Below are positions 26,501 through 33,800 of a stretch of 64,000 nucleotides of DNA, piece by piece (position 1 is the stretch's first letter; each line of letters starts with the position of its first letter). The DNA comes from Devosia sp. (GTDB taxonomy: Bacteria > Pseudomonadota > Alphaproteobacteria > Rhizobiales > Devosiaceae), in contig CP051235.1 in the NCBI GenBank assembly GCA_017794705.1, forward strand, positions 1,551,010 through 1,615,009, written 5' to 3'. The notes beneath the pieces were generated by a model. It was not told the origin of the DNA. It made no database searches and saw only the letters and a list, made by a program, of their open reading frames with translations. Both the position numbers and the translations under genes were made by a program.

Positions 26501-27871
26501 ATGACGCGGCACAAACTGGTCCTGATAGGCGCAGGCAGTACGGTTTTCACACAGCGGCTGGTCGCCGACATCATTCTGGCCGGAGAAGAAGACCAGTGGG
26601 AACTGGCGCTGGTCGACATCGACCCGGTGACGCTCGATGCCGTCGACAAGCTGGTCGCCAAGATGCTGGTGGCCAAGGGTGCCAACATTCCCGTCACGTC
26701 GACCACAGATCGTCGCGAGGTGCTCAAGGGCGCTGATTTCGTGGTCACCACCATTGCGGTGGGCGGCCGGCCGGGCTGGCAGCAGGATATCGAAATCCCC
26801 CGCAAGTACGGTCTCTTCCAGCCGGTGGGCGACACGGCGCTGGCGGGAGGCATCTCGCGGGCGATGCGCATGATCCCGCCGATGATCGACATTGCCAATG
26901 ACATTGCCGAACTTTGTCCTGACGCCTTCTTTTTCAACTACTCCAACCCGATGACGGCGATCTGCCGGGCCATCCGCAAGCAGACCGGCGTGCCGGTGAT
27001 CGGTCTCTGCCACGGCGTCCATCACGTCGAAGGGGTGATCGCGCGGTTCCTCGAGGTGGAAGAAGGCAGCATTTCCTCGTTCGGTGTCGGGCTCAATCAC
27101 CTCACCTTTCTGACGCGGCTGAGCTACAAGGGCGCCAACGCCATTCCGATGCTGCATGAAAAACTCGACAGCCAGAAGCCGATGCTCGAGGACGAACTGG
27201 CCAAAAAGACCGAGTGGGCCAATATCGTCACCGGACGGGCGCCCCGCTACTGGGACGACCCCTTCTCCTGGGGCATGTTCGACCGTTACTCGGTGTTCCC
27301 CTGCGCCATGGACCGGCACGCGGTGGAGTTCTATCCCGAACGGTTCCCGGGCGGGGCCTATTGCGGCCACCGGCTGGGCAAGGAAGCTTTCCCGATCGAC
27401 GCGCGCATTGCGCTTGGCGACACCTGGTATGCGGACATGCTCGAGATCGCCAATTCCAGCGAACCGCTGCCCAAGGAATATTACGAGAATGTGCCCGGCG
27501 AGAGCGAGCAGCTGCTGGAGATCATGCATTCGCTGCAGCGCGATGAGCGCGCCGTATTCTCGGTCAATGTACCTAACGATGGTCAGGCTGATTACCTGCC
27601 GAAGGATGCGATCATCGAATGCAACGCAGCGGCGGTGGGTGGCGGCTTTGCGCCGCTGGTGGCCGACAAGCTGCCGCCGGCGCTGGTCGCCAAGCTGCAG
27701 TCAAAGATTTCGGCGATCGAGATCACCGTCGATGCCGCCCTCAGCGGCAGCCGCGACCTGATGGTCGAGGCGCTGCTGGCCGATGGCGGGGTGACCAACC
27801 CTGACCTCGCGGTCAACCTGAGCAAGGATCTGCTCGATGCGCACCGCCAGCACCTGCCGCAGTTCGCCTGA
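26501..27871 (+). CDS. Glycoside hydrolase family 4 (alpha-galactosidase/uronidase type)
   Basis: The 456-residue protein has the GH4 NAD motif LIGAGSTVFTQRLVADII, the metal/NAD contact NYSNPMTA, the metal Cys and His in GLCHGVHH, GLNHLTFL, and DRHAVEFYPERF. GH4 enzymes cleave glycosides by an NAD- and Mn-dependent redox mechanism in the cytoplasm. The four-residue signature here is C-H-G-V. It is not the C-N-x-P type associated with 6-phospho-glycosidases, and differs from the C-H-S-V of MelA, so the substrate is open between galactoside and uronide. AAGGGTGGAAAG precedes the ATG. Confidence 0.88.
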   Translation: MTRHKLVLIGAGSTVFTQRLVADIILAGEEDQWELALVDIDPVTLDAVDKLVAKMLVAKGANIPVTSTTDRREVLKGADFVVTTIAVGGRPGWQQDIEIPRKYGLFQPVGDTALAGGISRAMRMIPPMIDIANDIAELCPDAFFFNYSNPMTAICRAIRKQTGVPVIGLCHGVHHVEGVIARFLEVEEGSISSFGVGLNHLTFLTRLSYKGANAIPMLHEKLDSQKPMLEDELAKKTEWANIVTGRAPRYWDDPFSWGMFDRYSVFPCAMDRHAVEFYPERFPGGAYCGHRLGKEAFPIDARIALGDTWYADMLEIANSSEPLPKEYYENVPGESEQLLEIMHSLQRDERAVFSVNVPNDGQADYLPKDAIIECNAAAVGGGFAPLVADKLPPALVAKLQSKISAIEITVDAALSGSRDLMVEALLADGGVTNPDLAVNLSKDLLDAHRQHLPQFA

Positions 27872-27877
27872 GGTCTG

Positions 27878-28495
27878 ATGATGCGTGTGATTGCCCCTGA
27901 TTTTGACCGCAAGATCGACCTGCCCGGCGTGGGCCCCTGCCCGCGCCCCGTCGACATCGACCAAACTGTGACCGGCTTTTCCGACCTTGTGTCGCTGCGC
28001 ATCTACACGTTCGCCAAGGGCTCGGTAATCGACGGGGAAGCCGAAGGTGACGAGGTCTACATGGTGCTCTTGTCTGGAACAGCGACGGTCAAGGTAAGTG
28101 GTGCAGACAATGCGCATTTCCTGCTATCCGAGACAGGCACGCGGGCCATCTATCTGCCCCCACATCACGCCTATCAGCTTTCGCTGACCGAAGAGGCTTC
28201 AGTTGCCTATGCCCGGGCAGTGCCGGTCCACCCAAACAAGCCAGCGGGTTTTGATGCGGCCATTGGCAGTCAGATTCTTGCCGACCCCGGCCATGCCGAC
28301 AGGCTCCACATGAGCCTGCAGGCGATCAGCCGGGACGAGAACCTGGAGTTTGAGTCTGGCGAGCGCGAAACGCTTGTATTCTCAACCGCCGATACCGCGA
28401 AGAATGCCGCCTGGTCCACCCTTGCGCTGGAGCCAGGTGAAGGGGCCGGGCTGAGGGCCGCCAACGACGGCCTGGTGCTGACCGTCAGCGCCTGA
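27878..28495 (+). CDS. Cupin protein, IolB/KduI-like
   Basis: The 205-residue protein has a first cupin half around EGDEVYMVLLSGTATVKV and a PPHHAYQL strand containing a His pair that could bind metal, followed by a second, less clear half. The pattern resembles IolB (5-deoxy-glucuronate isomerase) and KduI. It follows the GH4 gene by six bases and is probably cotranscribed. A sugar-acid isomerase or a sugar sensor are both possible. The last 11 bases overlap the convergent gene ending at 28485. Confidence 0.6.
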   Translation: MMRVIAPDFDRKIDLPGVGPCPRPVDIDQTVTGFSDLVSLRIYTFAKGSVIDGEAEGDEVYMVLLSGTATVKVSGADNAHFLLSETGTRAIYLPPHHAYQLSLTEEASVAYARAVPVHPNKPAGFDAAIGSQILADPGHADRLHMSLQAISRDENLEFESGERETLVFSTADTAKNAAWSTLALEPGEGAGLRAANDGLVLTVSA

Positions 28496-29162
28496 GGCGC
28501 TGGATCCTGAAATTGGAAAACAGGAACTCGTAACCGGCGCGGTCAACGCATGTGTCGGCCAGCGGGTTTTCGCCATAGGCGCCGCCCAGCAACCAAGCGA
28601 AGCTGCGCACCTTGTGGCCCAGTTCGCGCTCGAAATCATCCTGTGCGCCGATGATCTCGCTCTCCAGCGCCGGGCCGTCGCTGAGCGAAACCTTTGAATG
28701 ATTGCGGGTGTGACTGGCGACCACATGGTCGCGATCCAGTTCTCGTAACTCAGCCCAGCTGAGCGCATAGCGCCCGTCCGGATATTCGTTGGGGATAGTC
28801 TTGAGCGTGCGGGTCGCGCCGAAGGCCAATTGCTCTTCCGGCGGACAGGACACATAGCCCGTCGCGGCGAAGAACCAGCCGATCAGACCATGCCTTTCGA
28901 GGAGTGGCCGGACGACATCGAAATTGTTGCGGTAGCCATTGTAGAAGGCGAGGACGATGCCGGGCTTTTGACCCGGCCACTGGCCCGAACTGAGATAGGC
29001 GGCAAGATCATCTTCATTTGCGCCGGCATAGCGTTCGGCAATCGCTGCGAATTCACGATCATACTGGTCACGCCGGAAGGAAGGCGTGTTGTGATAGTTC
29101 ACCGCCACGACCGGCGACTGCGCGGCGTAAGCGCGGGTCAGAAAGTCCGGCGCCTCGATCAT
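28485..29162 (-). CDS. NodB-like polysaccharide deacetylase homologue, motif 1 lost
   Basis: The 225-residue protein follows the NodB-fold order: VNYHNTPSFRRDQYDREF, LAFYNGYRNNFD, GWFFAATGYV, VVASHTRNHSKVSL, FAWLLGGAYGEN and YEFLFSNF. The metal motif H-T-R-N-H is intact, but the TFDDG motif reads A-F-Y-N-G, so both the catalytic Asp and the metal Asp are replaced. It has no signal peptide. It may be an inactive or re-purposed member. It overlaps its paralogue at 29159 by four bases and shares its N- and C-terminal motifs. Confidence 0.75.
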   Translation of the reverse strand: MIEAPDFLTRAYAAQSPVVAVNYHNTPSFRRDQYDREFAAIAERYAGANEDDLAAYLSSGQWPGQKPGIVLAFYNGYRNNFDVVRPLLERHGLIGWFFAATGYVSCPPEEQLAFGATRTLKTIPNEYPDGRYALSWAELRELDRDHVVASHTRNHSKVSLSDGPALESEIIGAQDDFERELGHKVRSFAWLLGGAYGENPLADTCVDRAGYEFLFSNFRIQRLRR

Positions 29163-29869
29163 TGCAGTTTCTGGATCTTGAAGTTGGAGAACAGGTACTT
29201 GTAGCCCGCTTCGCGCATCAGTTGGTCGGCGTGCGGGTGGATCTGCATCGGCGCACCGTGCAGCCAGCAGAAGGTCTTCACCGGCTTGTTGAGATGCTGT
29301 TCCATCTCCGCCTTGGCGGTGACGATCTCGTCGACCAGCATCTCCTCACTGGAATCGCGCAGCAATTCATTGTGGGTGCGGGAATGACAGGCAAAGACGT
29401 GGCCGCGCGCGGCGATGTCGCGGGCCTCGTCCCAGGTCAGCGCTATGCGTTCGCCGGGATATTCATCCTTTTCGGCCGGATAGAGCACATGCGACGCGGC
29501 AAACTCACGCTGCTGCTCCGCCGGAACGCCGAGGAAATATGACGGGGCAAAGAGCCAGCCAGTGAAGCCGAATTCCTCGAGGATCGGGATGATGACGTCC
29601 AGATTGTCCCGGAACCCTTCGAACAGCACGGGGATGAGCCCGGGTTTTTGGCCCGTCGCCTTGCCGGCGAAGACCTGTTCGAGATCATCCTCGTTCATCG
29701 GGGTGAAGGCGCGCGCATAGGTCTCGAACTGCCGCCGATACTCGTCGGCGCGATAGCTGGGGGTGGCGTGAAAGTTGACGACGCAAACGCCACGGCCCTC
29801 GGCATGTCCCTTGACCAGGGAGCGTACGGTCTCTCCGGCCGGGCCGGGCATCAGGAGTTCTGAAGTCAA
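29159..29869 (-). CDS. NodB-like polysaccharide deacetylase homologue, motif 1 lost (tandem paralogue)
   Basis: This 236-residue protein is a paralogue of the one at 28485: FHATPSYRADEYRRQF, NEDDLEQVFAGKATGQKPG, FACHSRTHNELL and SNFKIQKLQ match segment by segment. The second metal motif H-S-R-T-H is kept, but the TFDDG position reads V-L-F-E-G, again without the catalytic Asp. It is cytoplasmic by sequence. Its start overlaps the small gene at 29866 by four bases, so the three genes are coexpressed with the sugar permeases upstream. Confidence 0.75.
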   Translation of the reverse strand: MTSELLMPGPAGETVRSLVKGHAEGRGVCVVNFHATPSYRADEYRRQFETYARAFTPMNEDDLEQVFAGKATGQKPGLIPVLFEGFRDNLDVIIPILEEFGFTGWLFAPSYFLGVPAEQQREFAASHVLYPAEKDEYPGERIALTWDEARDIAARGHVFACHSRTHNELLRDSSEEMLVDEIVTAKAEMEQHLNKPVKTFCWLHGAPMQIHPHADQLMREAGYKYLFSNFKIQKLQ

Positions 29870-30219
29870 TTGTTGCTCCCGGCAGGGTGCAGGTCTTCGA
29901 TCTGGCTGAAGGGCGGCACGGCAAAGGCGAGGAAATAGCGGTCGGCCAGAAGTTCCACGGCGCTGGCGATATCGCCTGCGTCGAGGTCCGGCTTGCGCTG
30001 TTTCAGTCCGGCAATGATCTGCGCAAAGGCGGAGGCAAGCAAAACGCCGTTGGGCGAAGTCCTGCCATCCGTTTCCGCCGCTGATGCACTCATGTCCTCG
30101 GCGACGAGGAACATGGGGATGCCCTCTTCGGGATAGACGCGCGCTCCCAGCCGTTTCATGTCGGCAAACAACTGGTCGACGAAAGCGTCGGAGATTTCGG
30201 GATAGTCGGTTTCAGACAT
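29866..30219 (-). CDS. Small protein of unknown function in sugar-transport operon
   Basis: The 117-residue acidic protein has no signal peptide or membrane segment and looks mainly helical. It contains FVDQLFADMKRLGARVYPEEG and a C-terminal segment ELLADRYFLAFAVPPF. I do not recognise a family. It lies five bases after the stop of the permease gene at 30225 and overlaps the NodB-like gene by four, so it is certainly translated with the operon. A partner of the two NodB-like proteins is possible but unproven. Confidence 0.6.
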   Translation of the reverse strand: MSETDYPEISDAFVDQLFADMKRLGARVYPEEGIPMFLVAEDMSASAAETDGRTSPNGVLLASAFAQIIAGLKQRKPDLDAGDIASAVELLADRYFLAFAVPPFSQIEDLHPAGSNN

Positions 30220-30224
30220 GGGGG

Positions 30225-31124
30225 TCAGCCTTTCACGCCGCCGGCGGTCAGCCCGCGCACATAAAAGCGCTGCAAGGCGAGGAAAAGAATCATGACGGGG
30301 AAGACGGAAACGGCCACCGCCGCCTGTTGCAGGGACTTGGTGGTTTCCTCCACGAAGGCGCCGCGCAGCAGGTAGATGCCGACCGGAATGGTCTGCAGGT
30401 CCGGCGCGGTGCGGGTCACTGTCATGGTCCAGAGCACCTCGTTCCAGTGATAAAGGAAGACGAAAATGCCCAGCGTCACGAAGCCCGGCATGACCAGCGG
30501 CAAGGCGATGGTGAAGAATATGCGCGCTTCCCCGGCGCCGTCGATGCGCGCCGCATCGAGCAATTCGCCCGGTACCGACATCATGAACTGGCGCATCAGA
30601 AACACACCGTACCAGGTGACAGAGAAGGGCAGGATCAGCGCGGTATAGGTATTGAGAAAACCCGAACCGCCGGTGCCGGTGATGTCATTGCCGCCTGCCA
30701 GCGGGAAATAGCGCAGGATGAAGAAGGTCGGAATGATCAGGATGAAGAAGGGGAACATCTGCGCGCCGATAACGAATTGCAGCGCCTTGTTGGCCCCGGC
30801 GAATCGGAACTTGGCGAGCGCATAGCCGGCCATGGCGCTGGTCAGCAGTTGCAGGGCGGTGATGGTGGTGGTCACGACGATGGAGTTGAAGGTCCAGCGC
30901 AGCATCGGCAATTCGGTGAAGACGCGGACGAAATTGATCCATTGCGGATCGCGGGGCCAATAGATCGGCGGGCTCGCCAGCCGTTCTGCCGGTGTGCGCA
31001 GGGCGCCAAGGAACATGTCGAGGAACGGCAGCACCATGACAATGGCCCCGAGCGTCAGCAGGACATATTTGAGCACGGTCAGTGCCCGGCCTCCGGGGGT
31101 GCGGGATTTGACAATTCCACTCAT
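30225..31124 (-). CDS. Sugar ABC transporter permease (MalG/UgpE type)
   Basis: The 299-residue protein has six predicted membrane segments and the EAA loop LLDAARIDGAGEARIFFTIALPLVMPG near residue 190, the site that contacts the ATPase. It belongs to the CUT1 permease family, second subunit. It pairs with the permease at 31149 and the binding protein at 32107; the ATPase is probably that at 21487. A 24-bp gap separates the permease genes. Confidence 0.93.
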   Translation of the reverse strand: MSGIVKSRTPGGRALTVLKYVLLTLGAIVMVLPFLDMFLGALRTPAERLASPPIYWPRDPQWINFVRVFTELPMLRWTFNSIVVTTTITALQLLTSAMAGYALAKFRFAGANKALQFVIGAQMFPFFILIIPTFFILRYFPLAGGNDITGTGGSGFLNTYTALILPFSVTWYGVFLMRQFMMSVPGELLDAARIDGAGEARIFFTIALPLVMPGFVTLGIFVFLYHWNEVLWTMTVTRTAPDLQTIPVGIYLLRGAFVEETTKSLQQAAVAVSVFPVMILFLALQRFYVRGLTAGGVKG

Positions 31125-31148
31125 GGGCGTCCGCCTTTGAGTTCGGCA

Positions 31149-32030
31149 TCAATGGGCATCGACACCTCCCTGTCTGAAGAAGCGCAACTGGATGAGGGTC
31201 AAAACGAACACCAGCGCAAACAGGATGTAGGCGACCGCCGAGGCGCGGCCGAGGCGCAGGTCTGCAAAGGCCATTTCGTACATGTAGAGCGCGGTGACCG
31301 TCGTTCGCCCGAGTGGACCGCCTTCGGTGAGCACCAGCATCAGGGTGAAATAGGACATGCCGGAAATCAGGTTGGTGATCAGAACGAACATCACCGTGGG
31401 CCGCAGCAGCGGAATGGTGATGGTTGAAAACACCTGCCAGGTGCCTGCTCCATCCAGACGCGCGGCTTCGTAGTAGCTCTCGTCGATATTGTTCAGCCCG
31501 GCAGAGAACAGCAGCATGTTGGAGCCCAGCTGCATCCACACGAAAACCAGGATGACCGAGAGCATGGCGATGCTCGGATCGGTCAGCCAGCCCGGGCCGG
31601 GCAGGCCGGCCATGGCCAACAGCCGGTTCAAAAGGCCGTGGGTGGGCGCCAGCACAAAGATCCAGATATAGGCGACCGCCACCACATTGGTGACCATGGG
31701 CAGCCAGTAAAGCGAGCGCCACAGGGACTGAAAGCGCGACTGGGTAAAGGCAAAAGCGATGCCGAGCGACAGCGGTACGCCGATGGCGAGCGTGCCGGCG
31801 GCAAAATAAAGCGTGTTGAACAGTGTCGGGAAGAACCTGCGGTCCGAGGTCAGCAGATAGAGGTAATTGTCAAGCCCGACCCAGCGCGGCGGCTGCAGCG
31901 AATCCCAGCGCGTAAAGCTGGTGAACAGGGCAAAGCCCAGTGGCAGGATGAAGAAGATGATCCCGAAGGCGATGACGGGAGCCAGGAACCAGAAGGGGGT
32001 CGCTTTTGATGAACCCAGCCATTTGATCAT
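31149..32030 (-). CDS. Sugar ABC transporter permease (MalF/UgpA type)
   Basis: The 293-residue protein has six membrane segments and the EAA loop YYEAARLDGAGTWQVFSTITIPLLRP. It is the first permease subunit of a CUT1 importer. It follows the binding-protein gene by 76 bases; that gap contains a strong GC stem-loop (32069-32098) that may lower downstream expression relative to the binding protein. Confidence 0.93.
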   Translation of the reverse strand: MIKWLGSSKATPFWFLAPVIAFGIIFFILPLGFALFTSFTRWDSLQPPRWVGLDNYLYLLTSDRRFFPTLFNTLYFAAGTLAIGVPLSLGIAFAFTQSRFQSLWRSLYWLPMVTNVVAVAYIWIFVLAPTHGLLNRLLAMAGLPGPGWLTDPSIAMLSVILVFVWMQLGSNMLLFSAGLNNIDESYYEAARLDGAGTWQVFSTITIPLLRPTVMFVLITNLISGMSYFTLMLVLTEGGPLGRTTVTALYMYEMAFADLRLGRASAVAYILFALVFVLTLIQLRFFRQGGVDAH

Positions 32031-32068
32031 CGTCTTCAGGCCTTCCGTTCCCGGTTGAGAAAAGAATA

Positions 32069-32098
32069 GGGCGGCGGGCCATCAGGCCGCGCCGCCCC
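32069..32098 (-). terminator. Intercistronic GC stem-loop between binding protein and permease
   Basis: On the minus strand GGGGCGGCGCGGCC pairs with GGCCCGCCGCCC around a TGAT loop, followed by TATTCTTTTCT. It sits between the binding-protein stop (32107) and the permease start (32030). Such hairpins stabilise the upstream mRNA or cause partial termination so that binding protein exceeds permease. The T-tract is imperfect, so full termination is not expected. Confidence 0.6.
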
Positions 32099-32106
32099 AG
32101 TCTATC

Positions 32107-33381
32107 TTACATTGCGGCGTCGTCGAGGATGGCCTGAATTTCGGCGTCGGCCTCGGCCAGGGCATCGGCGGCGCTGAAGTTACCGGCCCAGACCTGCTCG
32201 ATGTAGGAACGCAGCACGCGGTCGATTTCGGCCGCCTGGGGCACGTTCGGCTGGGTCTGCGCGGCGCCGGATTCAATGGCCTCCACGTAGGCCTGGGAGA
32301 ATTCGTCGTCCACGTCCATCATGCCCAGGTCAGCAATATTGCCGGACAGGGCACCCATGCCGTTGAGCATCTGGCCGGTGCAAGACAGGCCGTCCTGCGG
32401 CGTGTTCAGCCACTGCAGCAATTCCCAGGACTCAGCCTTGACGTCAGAGGTGGAGTCGACCGCCCACAGGAAGGAATAGAGCATGGTGCCCCAATCGTCG
32501 CGCGAGGAGGGAATGGGGGCAATGCCGACCGTTTCCTCGAATTCGTCGCCGAAGGCATCCTGGTAGGTGCTCTTGAGCCAGTTGGCGGCGATGTACATGC
32601 CCACGGTGCCCGAGGGGAAGTCATCGGTCGTCATTTCGGGACCGGTGATGCCCTGTTCAAACAGAGCGCGCTGGCCTTCAAGAATGGCTACTGCCTCCGG
32701 CGAGGTGAAGTTGGTCGCCGAATAGTCCTCGTTGAACGGGGAAACGCCTTCTGAATACATCTGCGAGTAGAACGGGTGCGTGGCATTGGCGACGGTTGTG
32801 CCGTAAACGTAGCCTGCCTGGGTCAGGTTGCCCTGGTCATTGCGCTTGCTGATCGCCGCGGCGATTTCGAGCAGTTCGTCCCAGGTGGCGGGCGGAGCGT
32901 CATAACCGGCTTCAGCCAGAAGCTTCTTGTTGTAAGTCAGCATGTAGACGCTGAGTTCGGTGGGGATGCCCCAAAGCTGGCCATCGATGGTGGCGGCGCC
33001 AACTGAGCCATCGGCATAGTTGGCATTGACGAAGTCGAGCACTTCCTGGGGCGGCACTTCAAGCGCGCCTGCCGCAGCGAGTTGCGGCGCCCAGATCGAA
33101 TAGATGTTGTAGATGTCCGGCGAGGTGCCGCCAACCCGCGAGGTCAGGATGGTCTGCAGGAAATCGCCGTAGGAAGCCTGCTGGTGGACGATGTCGATGC
33201 CCGGATGTTCGGCCTCGTAGGCCTCGAAGCAGGCGGTGATCGGCGCGATCTGCTCGTCATTATAGTGGGTGGCAATCGTGATCGTCTTGGTGTCCTGAGC
33301 GAACACGGACGAGGTGGCCGCGGCGGTCAGCGCCAGGGCAGACACCGCAACCCGAAGTTTCGAAGTGGTCAGCTTATTCAT
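32107..33381 (-). CDS. Sugar ABC transporter substrate-binding protein (CUT1)
   Basis: The ATG at 33381 is preceded by AGGGAGAG and gives a 424-residue protein beginning with a signal peptide (KLRVAVSALALTAAATSSVF-AQ); the longer frame to 33471 lacks this. The mature part is a type 1 extracellular solute-binding protein: PDIYNIYSIWAPQLAAAGAL, WGIPTELSVYMLTYNKKLL, and SWELLQWLNTPQDGLSC. It delivers an oligosaccharide or amino sugar to the permeases encoded downstream. Operator C at 33477-33506 lies about 95 bp upstream of the start. Confidence 0.93.
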   Translation of the reverse strand: MNKLTTSKLRVAVSALALTAAATSSVFAQDTKTITIATHYNDEQIAPITACFEAYEAEHPGIDIVHQQASYGDFLQTILTSRVGGTSPDIYNIYSIWAPQLAAAGALEVPPQEVLDFVNANYADGSVGAATIDGQLWGIPTELSVYMLTYNKKLLAEAGYDAPPATWDELLEIAAAISKRNDQGNLTQAGYVYGTTVANATHPFYSQMYSEGVSPFNEDYSATNFTSPEAVAILEGQRALFEQGITGPEMTTDDFPSGTVGMYIAANWLKSTYQDAFGDEFEETVGIAPIPSSRDDWGTMLYSFLWAVDSTSDVKAESWELLQWLNTPQDGLSCTGQMLNGMGALSGNIADLGMMDVDDEFSQAYVEAIESGAAQTQPNVPQAAEIDRVLRSYIEQVWAGNFSAADALAEADAEIQAILDDAAM

Positions 33382-33476
33382 GTCATCTCTCCCTTTGATC
33401 GCATTTGACAAAGCCAGAGCAGTGATTTGAACGGACTTTGACCGCATGCTTGAGGGCACGCTAGCAGGCAAATGAG

Positions 33477-33506
33477 CAAAAATCTACATTCCATTGCGCG
33501 ATTTTG
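33477..33506. promoter_or_regulatory. Operator C: 12-6-12 inverted repeat
   Basis: CAAAAATCTACA (33477-33488) and TGCGCGATTTTG (33495-33506) flank a 6-bp spacer. On the gene strand the proximal half reads TGTAGATTTTTG, close to that of operator B, and is followed 5 bp later by TTGCCTGCTAG (33461-33471, minus), identical to the string beside operator B. The distal half is the weakest of the six half-sites. Confidence 0.62.
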
Positions 33507-33624
33507 CGCTTTTTAGCTGCGCAAGTTGACGCCCGATCCGCTAACTCTATGAAAAATCGTATTTTTCGCGATGCAGAAATTAACGCAATGGCTGGGGATG
33601 GCGCGCAAACCTGCCCGCGAAGGA

Positions 33625-33720
33625 GCCAGAATAACCCCGCCGGAGCGCGGGCATTCAGCTTGCGGCGGGCGTTTGTCTCGGGGAAACGGCGCAGGAATTG
33701 AACTCGTAGCCGCCCACCAG
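33625..33720 (-). repeat. Duplicated 3' end of the cytochrome P450 gene
   Basis: These 96 bases match 35233-35328 with about five mismatches. The match covers the last 20 or so codons of the P450 and 30 bases after its stop. It stands alone upstream of the cyclase gene, far from any P450 start, so it is a gene-tail relic. The match ends exactly where the photolyase-tail copy begins beside the intact P450 gene. Confidence 0.85.
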
Positions 33721-33800
33721 TCATCCAAGCACGCCAATTTGTCCGCGCCATGCAATCATCCACATCGGATCGATTGCAAACTGGCGGTGCCGGACGGATA

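Larger units (their letters stand above)
33382..33800. other. Gap between binding-protein and cyclase genes
   Basis: This 419-bp gap holds the binding-protein leader, operator C (33477-33506) and a 96-bp copy of the P450 3' end (33625-33720). Nothing else with coding character was seen; short frames here are shadows of the duplicated segment. Confidence 0.6.

Noticed and set aside
30084..31427. 447-codon plus-strand frame
   Set aside because: It is antisense to the two permease genes and is rich in Gln, His, Gly and Arg, the composition of a shadow of membrane-protein codons.
33513..33755. Short frames upstream of the cyclase that read RKLNARAP
   Set aside because: They come from the non-coding strand or wrong frame of the duplicated P450 tail, and the same peptide appears at the second copy.
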